A DNA stretch of 64,000 nt from Leisingera aquimarina DSM 24565 (GCF_000473165.1 NZ_KI421504.1:1811437-1875436), one strand, 5' to 3'; counted from the first letter of the stretch, positions 1-8,917 are shown. Program-made: numbers and translations. The notes: generated by a model not told the origin, from the sequence alone.

Positions 1-740
1 AGGTATTGGACGCAGCGGCCATACGTACTCTTGAGCCGGAGATCACCGATCAGATCACCAAGGCGGTTCTGTTGCCGGACAATCGAACCGTGGCCGATCC
101 CAATAAGATCGTCGAGCGGCTGGTCGCGCGTTTCGAAGGCATGGGCGGCATTGTACGCCGCGCCGATGTGACCGGGTTTGAGCGCGGTGAGCGGATAGTT
201 GGTGTTCGCTTGGGGGCTGAGGTTCTGCGTGCCGACGAAGTGGTCCTCTGCGCCGGAGCCTTCACGGCATGGCTGTCCAAAATGTTGAGTGAGCCTATGC
301 CGCTTGAGACCGAGCGTGGCTACCACACCCAGATCATGGCACCGGGGATCAAGATGGCGCATTCCATTATCTGGCCTGCGAAAGCCTTCATGGTCAGCCC
401 AACGGCAAATGGCATTCGGGTGGGCGGCACGGTTGAAATGGCGGGGTTGGATGCCGCTCCGGACTATCGCCGCTCCAAGGTCACGGTGCGGCGGGCGCGC
501 GAGGCTTTGCCGAACCTGAAAGTAGAAGATTTCACCGAATGGATGGGCCACCGCCCGGGCTTTCCTGACACCATACCGGTCATGTCGGCCTCGGCCAAAA
601 CGCCGGGCGTGTTCTATGCGACAGGGCATGGGCATCTGGGGCTGACCTACGCTGCGACCTGCGCCCATCTGATGGGCGATCTGATCACCGGGGGGGTACC
701 TGCGTTGGACATGTCCCCATATCGAATTGACCGTTTCTGA
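1..740 (+). CDS. FAD-dependent D-amino-acid dehydrogenase-like oxidoreductase, 5' end outside window
   Basis: The reading frame is already open at the window edge, so only the C-terminal part (about 245 residues) is present and the N-terminal FAD-binding GxGxxG region is not visible. The part seen has the DAO/DadA fold: a substrate-domain stretch (ETERGYHTQI), then the C-terminal FAD-contacting segment GVFYATGHGHLGLTYA near the end. DadA-type enzymes oxidise D-amino acids to imino acids and pass electrons to the respiratory chain. With an aldehyde dehydrogenase and a proline-racemase-family enzyme downstream, a role as D-hydroxyproline dehydrogenase is plausible but inferred. The stop lies 13 bp before the next start, so the genes are probably co-transcribed. 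Confidence 0.85.
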   Translation, partial: VLDAAAIRTLEPEITDQITKAVLLPDNRTVADPNKIVERLVARFEGMGGIVRRADVTGFERGERIVGVRLGAEVLRADEVVLCAGAFTAWLSKMLSEPMPLETERGYHTQIMAPGIKMAHSIIWPAKAFMVSPTANGIRVGGTVEMAGLDAAPDYRRSKVTVRRAREALPNLKVEDFTEWMGHRPGFPDTIPVMSASAKTPGVFYATGHGHLGLTYAATCAHLMGDLITGGVPALDMSPYRIDRF

Positions 741-753
741 AGGAAGTCAAACC

Positions 754-2229
754 ATGCAAAACCAACTGTTCATCAATGGCGTATGGGTTGCGCCCGCCTC
801 TGGCCAGATGTTTGACGTGGTCGACCCGTCGGACCGGAAGGTGTTTCACCAGGTCGCCGCTGGCGGGGCCGCCGATGTGGACGCCGCCGTGCGGGCCGCA
901 CGCGCCGCTTTTGACCAGGGGCCCTGGCCGCGGATGAGCGGCGCCGCACGCGCCGCCATTCTGCGCAGAATGGGAGACGAGATCACGGCCCGCACCGATG
1001 AACTGGCCCGCATCGAAGTACGCGATAACGGCAAGCCCTTGCCCGAGGCTATCTGGGACATCGAGGACACCGCCGGGTGTTTCCACTTCTACGCGGACTT
1101 GGCTGAGCGGTTCGACAACAATTCGGTACAAGAAATCGCCCTGTCGATGGATGAGTTTACCTCCAAGGCTGTCAAGGAACCGGTAGGCGTGGCCGGGGCA
1201 ATCATCCCGTGGAACTTTCCGATGCTCATGGCTGCCTGGAAAGTGGCGCCAGCCTTGGCCGCAGGGTGCACCATGGTTCTGAAACCTTCGGAACTGACAC
1301 CGCTGACCGCGCTGGAACTGGGTGTGATCGCGCAAAAGGCGGGGCTGCCCGATGGTGTTCTGAATATTGTGACCGGTTTCGGCCCCGATGCTGGCCAACC
1401 GCTGACCGAACACCCGGGCGTCAACAAACTGGCCTTCACCGGGTCTGTCCCCACTGGATCGCGCATCATGGCCACTGCTGCGCAGGACATTAAAACCATT
1501 TCACTGGAACTGGGTGGAAAATCCCCGATGGTGGTCTTCGAGGATGCCGATATCGCCGAGGCGGTGGAGTGGATCCTGTTCGGGATTTTCTGGAATCAGG
1601 GCGAGGTCTGCTCTGCCACCAGCCGAGTTCTCATTCACGAGGATATCTACCCAGCTCTAATGGAGCGACTGGTAGAAGAGGCGCGTAAGATCAAGATCGG
1701 CCATGGGTTGAACGAGGGTGTTTTGCTCGGACCTCTGGTCAGCCAATCTCAGTATGAAAAAGTGCTTTCTGCCATTGAGATGGGCAAATCTGAAGCCACG
1801 TTGGTCACCGGTGGCGGCGTGCCCGAAGGGTTGGAACACGGTTGCTATGTCGAACCCACAATTTTCGCCGACGTTCCTACCGATACCTGGATCTGGAACG
1901 AAGAAATCTTCGGCCCTGTCGTTTGCATCCGTAAGTTTGCAGCCGAAGAAGAGGCCATAGACCTGGCCAACGACACGCGCTTCGGCCTTGGGGCGGCGGT
2001 TTTGTCCAATGATCTGGATCGTGCTGAACGTGTTGCCCGTGCATTCCGGGCCGGGATCGTCTGGATCAATTGCTCGCAACCCACCTTCACCGAAGCGCCC
2101 TGGGGCGGATACAAGCAATCTGGCATTGGGCGTGAACTAGGGGAATGGGGGTTCAACAATTACCTCGAGACAAAGCAAATCACGACCTATGACCGCTCCA
2201 AACCCTGGGGCTGGTACATCAAGGACTGA
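754..2229 (+). CDS. NAD(P)-dependent aldehyde dehydrogenase
   Basis: A full-length (491 aa) ALDH-superfamily enzyme. The start chosen is the ATG at 754 because AAGGAAG lies just upstream; a TTG further up overlaps the previous gene. Visible motifs are the oxyanion/cofactor segment IIPWNFP, the general-base region LELGGKSP, and the catalytic cysteine Cys286 in WNQGEVCSA, followed by the EEIFGPV loop. The WNQGEVC form is common in betaine-aldehyde and gamma-glutamyl-aminobutyraldehyde dehydrogenases. In hydroxyproline breakdown the matching step would be alpha-ketoglutarate semialdehyde oxidation. Context suggests this, but the substrate cannot be read from sequence. It is tightly packed between its neighbours, so probably part of one operon. 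Confidence 0.93.
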   Translation: MQNQLFINGVWVAPASGQMFDVVDPSDRKVFHQVAAGGAADVDAAVRAARAAFDQGPWPRMSGAARAAILRRMGDEITARTDELARIEVRDNGKPLPEAIWDIEDTAGCFHFYADLAERFDNNSVQEIALSMDEFTSKAVKEPVGVAGAIIPWNFPMLMAAWKVAPALAAGCTMVLKPSELTPLTALELGVIAQKAGLPDGVLNIVTGFGPDAGQPLTEHPGVNKLAFTGSVPTGSRIMATAAQDIKTISLELGGKSPMVVFEDADIAEAVEWILFGIFWNQGEVCSATSRVLIHEDIYPALMERLVEEARKIKIGHGLNEGVLLGPLVSQSQYEKVLSAIEMGKSEATLVTGGGVPEGLEHGCYVEPTIFADVPTDTWIWNEEIFGPVVCIRKFAAEEEAIDLANDTRFGLGAAVLSNDLDRAERVARAFRAGIVWINCSQPTFTEAPWGGYKQSGIGRELGEWGFNNYLETKQITTYDRSKPWGWYIKD

Positions 2230-2232
2230 CAC

Positions 2233-2583
2233 ATGGCGATGCTCGATGGGAAAACGGTCCTGCTGACAGGGGCCACGGGGCATATCGCCTATAGTACCAG
2301 CAAGGCCGCAGTGGTGGCCTTTACCCTGAACCTCGCCCGCGACTATGCGCCGGACGGCATCCGAGTGAACGCGGTGGCATCGGGCGAGGTGCGCACCCCG
2401 ATGCTGGAAAGCAACTTGGCACGGACCGGGTGCGGCCTCGACGACCTCACCGCACTGGTTACCTATGGCCGTATCGGCGAGCCCGAGGAAATTGCCGCGC
2501 TGACCGCCTTCTTGGCTTCGGATGAGGCGGGCTACCTCTGCGGCTCGGTGGTCGAGATCACCGGGGCCCAGGCCGTCGCGTAG
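2233..2583 (+). pseudogene. Short-chain dehydrogenase with large internal deletion
   Basis: Only 116 codons against about 250 for the family. It starts normally (GKTVLLTGATG, the first half of the cofactor-binding TGxxxGIG motif) and jumps straight to AYSTSKAAVVAFT, the catalytic YxxxK helix, then finishes normally with IRVNAVASGEVRTPM and a C-terminal SEVGYLCG-like end. About 130 residues, including most of the Rossmann half, the NNAG motif and the catalytic Ser region, are missing while the frame is kept. It begins 3 bp after the aldehyde dehydrogenase stop, so the operon stays intact. It is very unlikely to bind NAD(P) as an SDR. The deletion may be old but in-frame, so a short protein could still be made. 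Confidence 0.8.
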
Positions 2584-2603
2584 AAGCAGAAAGAGAGGAC
2601 ATC

Positions 2604-3620
2604 ATGCGCTGGAAACGCACACTGCAAACCGTCGACGTTCACTGTGCCGGTGAGATTGGTCGGGTCGTCACCGGCGGTGTCTTGGACATCCCTGGTGACA
2701 CGATGGCGGCCAAGCTGGCCTACATCAACGAAGTTGATGACGGATTGCGCCGCTGGCTCTGCTCCGAGCCGCGTGCAGCGGCAAACCACTCCTTTGTGCT
2801 GATCCCGCCCGCCTGCCATCCGGATGCCGACTTCGGAATGATGGTGCTTCAAAAAGATCAGGCTCACGCAATGTCGGGGTCGAACTCGATGTGCGCCGTC
2901 ACGGCCATTCTGGAGACCGGCATGATGGAAATGGCCGAGCCCGAAACAGTGGTGACGCTGGATACGGCGGCCGGGTTGGTGAAAGCCACGGCCACATGCA
3001 AGGACGGCAAGGTTACGGGTGTGAGCCTGGACATGCCGCCATCCTTCGTTGCGATTGCCGATGGAGAAGTCGATACACCGGAATGGGGCCGTGTGAAATA
3101 TGATCTGTGCTACGGTGGTGTGTTCTACGCGCTAGTAGATGTGGATCAGATCGGGTCGAACATTGCTCCAAAGAACGCGCGTGAGCTGGCGGAAAGAGGG
3201 GTTGTGTTGCGCGATATGATCGCCGCACAGACGGATATCGCGCACCCCGAAATTCCAGAAGTACATGGACTGGCCTACGTCATGTTCCGGTCCCGCGACG
3301 AGGATGGGGCCGTGCGCACCTGCACGACGCTGAAGCCGGCCCGCGCCGACCGTTCGCCTTGTGGGACAGGCACCAATTCCACCATGGCCCTATTGCATGC
3401 CAAGGGTGAGATCACGACGGGAGAAAAGATCACAACTCGATCGATCATCAACGGGGAATTCAGCGCTGAGTTGATTGGTGAGGCACAGATTGGTCCCTAC
3501 CAAGGTAGCCGCGTGCGGGTGACAGGTCAGTGCTGGATTTATGGCATGTCACAGATCGGGCTTGACCCGAGCGACCCGTTCCCAAGCGGTTTTATCCTTT
3601 CCGACACCTGGGGAGGGTGA
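2604..3620 (+). CDS. Proline racemase family protein (hydroxyproline epimerase / trans-3-hydroxyproline dehydratase type)
   Basis: A 338-aa member of the proline racemase superfamily, starting at ATG 2604 with an AGAGAGGA ribosome site. The family uses two catalytic residues on opposite faces of the substrate. The second is a cysteine here (RSPCGTGT), while the first position, usually Cys in MCGH, reads MSGSNS, so Ser replaces Cys. Substitution at the first cysteine is known for trans-3-hydroxy-L-proline dehydratases and some Ser/Cys epimerases, so either dehydration of 3-hydroxyproline or epimerisation of 4-hydroxyproline is possible. The neighbouring ProC-like reductase would suit the dehydratase product, pyrroline-2-carboxylate. 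True proline racemase is the least likely option. Confidence 0.85.
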   Translation: MRWKRTLQTVDVHCAGEIGRVVTGGVLDIPGDTMAAKLAYINEVDDGLRRWLCSEPRAAANHSFVLIPPACHPDADFGMMVLQKDQAHAMSGSNSMCAVTAILETGMMEMAEPETVVTLDTAAGLVKATATCKDGKVTGVSLDMPPSFVAIADGEVDTPEWGRVKYDLCYGGVFYALVDVDQIGSNIAPKNARELAERGVVLRDMIAAQTDIAHPEIPEVHGLAYVMFRSRDEDGAVRTCTTLKPARADRSPCGTGTNSTMALLHAKGEITTGEKITTRSIINGEFSAELIGEAQIGPYQGSRVRVTGQCWIYGMSQIGLDPSDPFPSGFILSDTWGG

Positions 3621-3624
3621 CTTC

Positions 3625-4398
3625 GTGAAGCTGGGATTCATTGGAACCGGAGTCATCACCGAGGCAATTGTGCGGGGACTTTTGCGCGCAAATTACCTGG
3701 CATCCGAGATCCTTGTTTCCAGCCGGCCCCTTGAAATCTCCGCTGGGCTGGCTCAACTGTCCCCGTTGGTGCGCGTTTGCGAAGAGAACCAGACCATCGT
3801 GGACGAGGCGGAGATGTTGTTTCTTGCTGTCCGTCCTCAGCATGCCGAAGATGTGCTGACATCGCTGACGATCGGCCCTGACCGGCAAATTGTCAGCCTG
3901 ATCGCCACGATCCCGATAAACCGTATTAGGGAATGGACCCATCCCGATGCTCAAATCTGTCGGGCCATTCCGCTGCCATCGGTTGCGGATTTGGCCGGGG
4001 TGACAGCGATTTTTCCTTCCGCGCCAAAGGTGGAAGAGCTGTTTGATGCTCTGGGCACGGCAGTTGCAGCCAGAAAAATTGAGGCTTTCGATGCCTACGC
4101 AGTCACCAGCGCGATGATGGGGCTGTACTATGGTTTGTCCGAGGCTGCGGCCCAGTGGTTGTGTAGCCCGGGCACCAGCTGCGAAGGTGCCCGGGCCTAT
4201 CTGGCGGGGATGTTTCAGGGGTTGGCGGATACGGCAACCCAGGCGTCAGGAGAGAGTTTCGAAGAGTTGCGGTTGCGGCATACGACACCAGGTGGGCTGA
4301 ATGAACAGCTGTTCCGGACATTTCTCGAACAGGAAGGTGGCAATGCGCTGAATAGGTCCTGCGACAGTGTTGCAAAGCGCATTCGGGGCATGCACTAA
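3625..4398 (+). CDS. Pyrroline-5-carboxylate reductase-like (ProC family) protein
   Basis: The start is GTG 3625, 4 bp after the previous stop, giving 257 aa. An N-terminal dinucleotide-binding motif (LGFIGTGVIT) is followed by LFLAVRPQHAEDVL and a C-terminal dimerisation domain with LRHTTPGGLNEQ, the ProC signature in slightly divergent form (usually TSPGGTT). ProC enzymes reduce cyclic imines to proline. In this operon, next to a proline-racemase-family enzyme with a Ser/Cys pair, it may reduce pyrroline-2-carboxylate or salvage a cyclic imine rather than act in proline biosynthesis; that is inference. Somewhat shorter than typical housekeeping ProC. Confidence 0.82.
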   Translation: MKLGFIGTGVITEAIVRGLLRANYLASEILVSSRPLEISAGLAQLSPLVRVCEENQTIVDEAEMLFLAVRPQHAEDVLTSLTIGPDRQIVSLIATIPINRIREWTHPDAQICRAIPLPSVADLAGVTAIFPSAPKVEELFDALGTAVAARKIEAFDAYAVTSAMMGLYYGLSEAAAQWLCSPGTSCEGARAYLAGMFQGLADTATQASGESFEELRLRHTTPGGLNEQLFRTFLEQEGGNALNRSCDSVAKRIRGMH

Positions 4399-4433
4399 AA
4401 CTGATCTCACCCTCGAGCCTGTCTTGACGGAGT

Positions 4434-5306
4434 TCAGCTCTGCGCAATCAGCCAATCGCGGACAACGGCGACCAGTGCGGGGTTGCGGGGGGCTCTGGGG
4501 GCCACAATGTAGAACCCTTCATCGGTTGTTAGTGAATGAGCAAAGGGTTGGCACAGGCGCCCAGCTTCCAGCTCGTGGCTGACAAGCGCGTGATTGGTGA
4601 GGGCCACACCTTGGCTGGCAATGGCCGCATCGATTGCCAGTGATGTCTGGTTGAAGTTCATCGTCCTCATGTCCGGTGCGGGACTGTCGTGCATTGCGGC
4701 CTCGAGGAACAGCGGCCACCAGCCATGAGCGTCCTCCAGCAGAACATGGTGGTGAAGGTCATCCGGAGCCCGGATCGGCTGGGGGCCCTCTGCCAACTCT
4801 GGATGACAGACCGCGATCACCTCTGAGCCGAACAACGGGTCCGCCACCAGCCCCGGACCGAAAGGCGGCTTCCCTTGCCGGATAGCGATATCCACACCGT
4901 CGGTCTGGAAGTTTGACAGCGCTGGAGAGGCATCCAGCCGAATGCGGATGTTCGGATGCTCTTCGGAGAAGACACCGAGCCGAGGCACCAGCCACCTTGT
5001 TGCGAATGAGGGGGTGGTACTAATGGTGACAACAGCATCCGTTGGGGCGAGGTTTTCTGTTGCTTCTGCAATCATGTCAAAAGCGCGACGAACAGGCGGA
5101 AGGTAACGCCGCCCTTCATCGGTTAAGGACAACCCACGTGCGAGGCGGTTGAAAAGCTTGATATTCAGAAGATTTTCAAGGGAGCGCACCTGTTGCGCCA
5201 CTGCCCCTTGTGTCACCCCAAGTTCTTCGGCGGCAATCCTGAAATTGAGATGCCGACCAGAGGCTTCAAAAGCCTTCAGGGAATTCAGGGGAGGCATGTC
5301 GCGCAT
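4434..5306 (-). CDS. LysR-family transcriptional regulator, GcvA-like
   Basis: A complete 290-aa LysR regulator. The N-terminal winged helix reads LNSLKAFEASGRHLNF then AEELGVTQGAVAQQVRSLE, the GcvA-type pattern, and a substrate-binding domain follows from about residue 90. A second ATG three codons in (MPPLNSL) is an equally good start. It is read away from the SDR gene at 5431 with a 124-bp gap between them and converges on the ProC-like gene. That arrangement makes it a likely local regulator of the SDR/oxidoreductase genes and perhaps of the whole catabolic cluster. The inducer is unknown. Confidence 0.92.
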   Translation of the reverse strand: MRDMPPLNSLKAFEASGRHLNFRIAAEELGVTQGAVAQQVRSLENLLNIKLFNRLARGLSLTDEGRRYLPPVRRAFDMIAEATENLAPTDAVVTISTTPSFATRWLVPRLGVFSEEHPNIRIRLDASPALSNFQTDGVDIAIRQGKPPFGPGLVADPLFGSEVIAVCHPELAEGPQPIRAPDDLHHHVLLEDAHGWWPLFLEAAMHDSPAPDMRTMNFNQTSLAIDAAIASQGVALTNHALVSHELEAGRLCQPFAHSLTTDEGFYIVAPRAPRNPALVAVVRDWLIAQS

Positions 5307-5430
5307 CGAAAGGCTCCAAAGGTTGTAGTATTTCTATAGGGTTAACGCAGAATAACTGATTGGTCAAAACGGTGTCGATGACACACCTTGGAAACAAGAA
5401 AGAACTCATCAATTCCCGAGGAGAAAAAAT

Positions 5431-6138
5431 ATGGCCGACAAAAAAGTAGCAATCATCATGGGCGGCGGCAGCGGCATGGGGGCCGACAGTGCGCGTCGCC
5501 TTGCGGCCGACGGTTTCAACGTTGCGATCCTGTCCTCGTCCGGTAAAGGCGAAGCACTGGCCAAGGAACTGGGCGGAATCGGTGTAACCGGAACAAACAA
5601 GTCCAGCGAAGACATGCAGAAATTGGTCGACGTGGTAATGGAGAAATGGGGGCGCATTGATGTGCTGGTCAATTCGGCTGGTCACGGTCCGCGTGCACCC
5701 GTTCTCGAAATTAGCGATGAAGATTGGCATGAAGGCATGGAAGTCTATTTCCTGAATTCCGTGCGCGCCACCCGCATTGTCGCGCCGGTCATGATCGAAC
5801 AGAAATCGGGCACCATCATCAATATTTCGACCTTCGCGGCATTCGAGCCCGATCCAGTCTTTCCGACCTCGGGTGTTATGCGCGCTGGTCTGGCCGCCTA
5901 CACCAAGCTGTTCTCGGACAAATACGCCACCGACAATGTACGTATGAACAACGTGCTGCCAGGTTTTATCGACAGCCTGCCCGAGAACCCGGACTTTCTG
6001 GCGAAGATCCCGATGGAACGCTACGGCAAATCCTATGACGAAATTGCGGCCACCGTGGCCTTCCTCGCCTCCGAAGGCGGAGCCTATATCACTGGCCAGA
6101 ACATCCGCGTCGATGGTGGCATCACCCGCTCGGTTTAA
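5431..6138 (+). CDS. SDR-family protein with altered active site
   Basis: A 235-aa short-chain dehydrogenase-like protein, with a good ribosome site (GAGGAGA) before ATG 5431. The cofactor region is GGGSGMGADSA, followed by LVNSAGHG (NNAG equivalent) and ISTFAAF. The place of the YxxxK pair reads S147-GVM-R151, so the catalytic Tyr and Lys are replaced by Ser and Arg. The C-terminus (YITGQNIRVDGG) is standard. A subfamily of bacterial SDR proteins with such changes is familiar, and its reaction is not clear to me. It precedes the FAD oxidoreductase by 24 bp and is divergent from the LysR gene, so it is probably the first gene of a LysR-controlled operon. Confidence 0.9.
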   Translation: MADKKVAIIMGGGSGMGADSARRLAADGFNVAILSSSGKGEALAKELGGIGVTGTNKSSEDMQKLVDVVMEKWGRIDVLVNSAGHGPRAPVLEISDEDWHEGMEVYFLNSVRATRIVAPVMIEQKSGTIINISTFAAFEPDPVFPTSGVMRAGLAAYTKLFSDKYATDNVRMNNVLPGFIDSLPENPDFLAKIPMERYGKSYDEIAATVAFLASEGGAYITGQNIRVDGGITRSV

Positions 6139-6162
6139 GGCGGAATTCAAAGGATCCATTAC

Positions 6163-7419
6163 ATGACGATGAAACCCACCTCTCACGATGGGCTGTTCAA
6201 GATCGACCTGCCGCAGATCGATACCAGCCCGAAACATGATTACTATGACGTTGTCATCATCGGCGGCGCGACCATGGGGGCCTGTACTGCCTGGTTCCTG
6301 GCTTCGAACCCTGACTTCAAAGGGCGCGTCCTGATCGTTGAGCGCGACAAGAGCTATCTACAGGCGCAAACTGCAGCCTCTAACAACTGTATGCGTCAGC
6401 AGTTTGCCAACCCGATCAACGTGAAGATTGGCCAATACGCAGCGGAGTTCGTGCGTAACTTCCGCGAAAACCTCGGTGGCGACCCGTCAGTGCCGGAGCT
6501 GACCATCCGCAACTTTGGCTATCTGTACTTGTCCGACGGACCGGAACTGACCAAGGTACTGGAACGTGACCAATCCGTTCAGGAAGAATGTGGCGCGGGA
6601 ACGAAAATGGTCACGCCTGAGGAAATCGCGGCTGATTATTCGTTCTACAATCTGTCCGACATCGTAGCCGGCAGCCTCAACACCGTCGATGAGGGTTACT
6701 ACAACGCGCCGCTGATGGTGGAATGGTTGCTGCGCAAGTCCATTGAGAACGACGTCGAATATGTCGAGAACGAAATCACTTCCATCGCCCGTGAAGGCGA
6801 CAAGGTGACCAGCGTCACTCTTGCATCTGGTGAAACGGTGAAGGTCGGCCATGTGGTTAACGCTTCGGGCACCCGCGCCGGACAAGTTGCCGAGATGGCG
6901 GGTCTGAAACTCGATATTCAACCCAAGCGTCGCTACACCTTTATCTTCAAGGCGAAAGAGCCGCTTGACCGCGATCTGCCGCTGACCATTGATCCGACCG
7001 GTGTGCATTTTCGCCAGTTCGGTGACGACTACCTGGTAGGGTGCCCGCCGCTGGGCGCAGATTCGACCGTAGGTGTTGAGGATTTCAGTGCCGAGGAAAC
7101 AATCTGGGAAGACAAGGTGCATCCGATCATCTCGAACCGGATCCCGCAGTTCAAAGATGTTGAAGTCATCGACTTCTGGATGGGGCATTACGACTTCAAC
7201 ACCTTTGACTACAATGTGGTCATCGGGCCGCATGACGAGGTGTCGAACTTCCACTTCACGAACGGGTCTTCGGGTCACGGCTCGCAACAGGGTCCTGCTG
7301 TAGGGCGCGGTGTTGCGGAACAGATCATATATGGCGAGTTCCGCAGCATAGATTTGTCGCCCTTCCTCTATGAACGCTTCGCCAAAGGTGAGCGGGTCAT
7401 CGAGCGCGCTGTGATCTGA
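6163..7419 (+). CDS. FAD-dependent oxidoreductase, DAO (sarcosine oxidase-like) family
   Basis: A full-length 418-aa DAO-family flavoprotein. The FAD-binding motif near residue 30 reads VVIIGGATMGACTAWFL; Ala stands where the third Gly often is, a change common in this subfamily. The C-terminal FAD segment is FTNGSSGHGSQQGPAVGRG. Substrates for the family include sarcosine, dimethylglycine and D-amino acids. It lies 24 bp after the SDR gene and before a DUF1330 gene, in the same direction, so a three-gene unit is likely. It is a second FAD oxidase in the cluster, distinct from the partial one at the window start. Confidence 0.92.
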   Translation: MTMKPTSHDGLFKIDLPQIDTSPKHDYYDVVIIGGATMGACTAWFLASNPDFKGRVLIVERDKSYLQAQTAASNNCMRQQFANPINVKIGQYAAEFVRNFRENLGGDPSVPELTIRNFGYLYLSDGPELTKVLERDQSVQEECGAGTKMVTPEEIAADYSFYNLSDIVAGSLNTVDEGYYNAPLMVEWLLRKSIENDVEYVENEITSIAREGDKVTSVTLASGETVKVGHVVNASGTRAGQVAEMAGLKLDIQPKRRYTFIFKAKEPLDRDLPLTIDPTGVHFRQFGDDYLVGCPPLGADSTVGVEDFSAEETIWEDKVHPIISNRIPQFKDVEVIDFWMGHYDFNTFDYNVVIGPHDEVSNFHFTNGSSGHGSQQGPAVGRGVAEQIIYGEFRSIDLSPFLYERFAKGERVIERAVI

Positions 7420-7479
7420 CTGAAACGGTGGGCGCAGGCAGGTTGTGCCAGCGCCCTCACTCTTGACAGGGGCGACGGC

Positions 7480-7767
7480 ATGGCCGGATACTGGATTGTC
7501 AAAGGTGGAGCCGTGAAGGACGAAGCTGCCCTCATGGCCTATAGCGACCTCTTCGCACCAATTGCGCAACGCTACGGCGTAGAAATCATCGCCGGGAAAG
7601 GACGTGTCGAAGAAGTGGAAGGGCGCAGCTTTCCGCGCCAGTTCATCCTGAAGTTTGAAAGCTTTGAGGTCGCCAAAGCCTGTTATGAGGATCCCGAGTA
7701 TCAGGAATCCCTGCAACTCGCAGCAAAAGCCTATGATCGGGAAGTCTCCATTCTGGATGGCGCGTGA
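7480..7767 (+). CDS. DUF1330 domain protein
   Basis: A small (95 aa) protein of the DUF1330 family, a dimeric ferredoxin-like alpha/beta barrel fold. It shows the family layout: GYWIVKGGAVKDEAALMAYSD at the start, a conserved glycine stretch (VEIIAGKG), then FPRQFILKFESFEVAKACYEDPEYQ, in which the YEDPEYQ block is typical. The reaction is not established for the family; members often sit with catabolic oxidoreductases, as here. It is 60 bp downstream of the FAD oxidoreductase and is probably co-transcribed. Confidence 0.88.
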   Translation: MAGYWIVKGGAVKDEAALMAYSDLFAPIAQRYGVEIIAGKGRVEEVEGRSFPRQFILKFESFEVAKACYEDPEYQESLQLAAKAYDREVSILDGA

Positions 7768-7798
7768 CGTTCTGCCAACTCTTTCAGGAAATCAGCAC

Positions 7799-8373
7799 AT
7801 GCAACATCATGACGTAGAGGCTGCTGCTTGGCAAAACCTCGAAGATGCAGCGGATGATCCCCGGTCCGGCTATCGGTATCTAACTTTATGCTCCGTAAAT
7901 GCGGATCTTGCGCCCCAGGCCCGGACTGTCGTGTTGAGGTGTGTTGATTGCAGCTTTCGGGTGCTGGAGTTTCATACCGATATTCGCAGCCCCAAATGGG
8001 CAGAGTTGACGTCCAACCCTCAGGCCTCAGTGCTTGGCTATTGCCCTGAAACGCGTACGCAGTTGCGTCTCTTCGGAAGGATCACCCTTTTCCCGAGTGG
8101 CACCGATCGCGCTGAACAAGCCTGGCAAACCCTGCCGCCCTGGACGCGAGGCACCTATTCCGGTGGGCCACCGGGGGACGAACGGGCTTTCGAGGCCCGT
8201 CCTGAGAACGTAGTCCATTCAGGGAATGTTGGTGGCAACCAGGCCTTTGGTGTAGCCTCTTTCGAGCGACATCCCTGGACTGGTTCCAATTGCAAAGGCA
8301 GGACAACCGGCGCGCCAAGTTCTGTTATGACGAAACCGGCGCGCTTGTTTCCGGCCGGTGGATCAATCCGTAA
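7799..8373 (+). pseudogene. Pyridoxamine 5'-phosphate oxidase family protein, frameshifted near the C-terminus
   Basis: From ATG 7799 the frame encodes a flavin-nucleotide binding PPOX protein (DPRSGYRYLTL, QARTVVLR, SPKWAELTSNPQASVLGY, LRLFGRI). Around 8250-8262 the frame is lost. The next frame carries the rest: LFRATSLDWFQLQRQ, then RRAKFCYDETG and SGRWINP, with a stop at 8371. In the first frame translation runs on as unrelated residues to 8428. A one-base indel therefore separates the last 40 or so residues, which in this family help bind FMN. It could be a true pseudogene or a sequencing error. Confidence 0.8.
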
Positions 8374-8626
8374 ATACCTTCATGCCCAGTCTTTGATCAG
8401 GTGGGTCAAAGCTGCTCCGGTTTCGTAGTGAGCATGGCGTAGCCCCGCAAAGGGCATGGTGTGGTCAGTGACCGGAGTGACGGGCGGTCCGGAAAAGTCC
8501 TTGTTCACAAGTGCCTGCGCTATTTGCTTGCCAAAAATCGTACCGGGGCCGATTGTCCGTGGTCAAATAAAATGGGACTTCAGAGCGGCTTGAGCATTGG
8601 AGGCTCTGGTTCGGTTGCGTGAATGA

Positions 8627-8917
8627 TTATGCTGCCTGTTTTTGATGTTGCAATCGGCGCTGTCGGATCGTCAACTTCTTGATCTTCTCCCGTTCTCTGA
8701 GAATGGCTTTGTCCCTTCCGAAGCAGACGTCGGCGGGTGTGACGTTGCTCAGGCTCTCATGGTAGCGCTGGTTGTTGTAGTAGTCGACGAAAGCCCCGAT
8801 CTGGCGTTCAAGATCGCCGGGGAGGTAGTAGTTTTCCAGCAGGACCCGGTTTTTCATGGTCTGATGCCAGCGTTCAATCTTGCCCTGGGTTTGCGGGTGG
8901 AATGGTGCTCCGCGCAA
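8627..8917 (-). pseudogene. IS3-family transposase OrfB, C-terminal fragment
   Basis: Only the last 96 or so residues of an integrase-core transposase remain: RGAPFHPQTQGKIERWHQTMKN carries the final catalytic Glu region, and DYYNNQRYHESL is the usual end of the rve domain. The upstream part is lost at about 8918, where the sequence changes to a hairpin-rich stretch (GGGGAG...CTCCCC at 8940-8957). It has a natural stop at the 3' end. The region 8374-8626 before it holds no recognisable gene. Confidence 0.85.
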
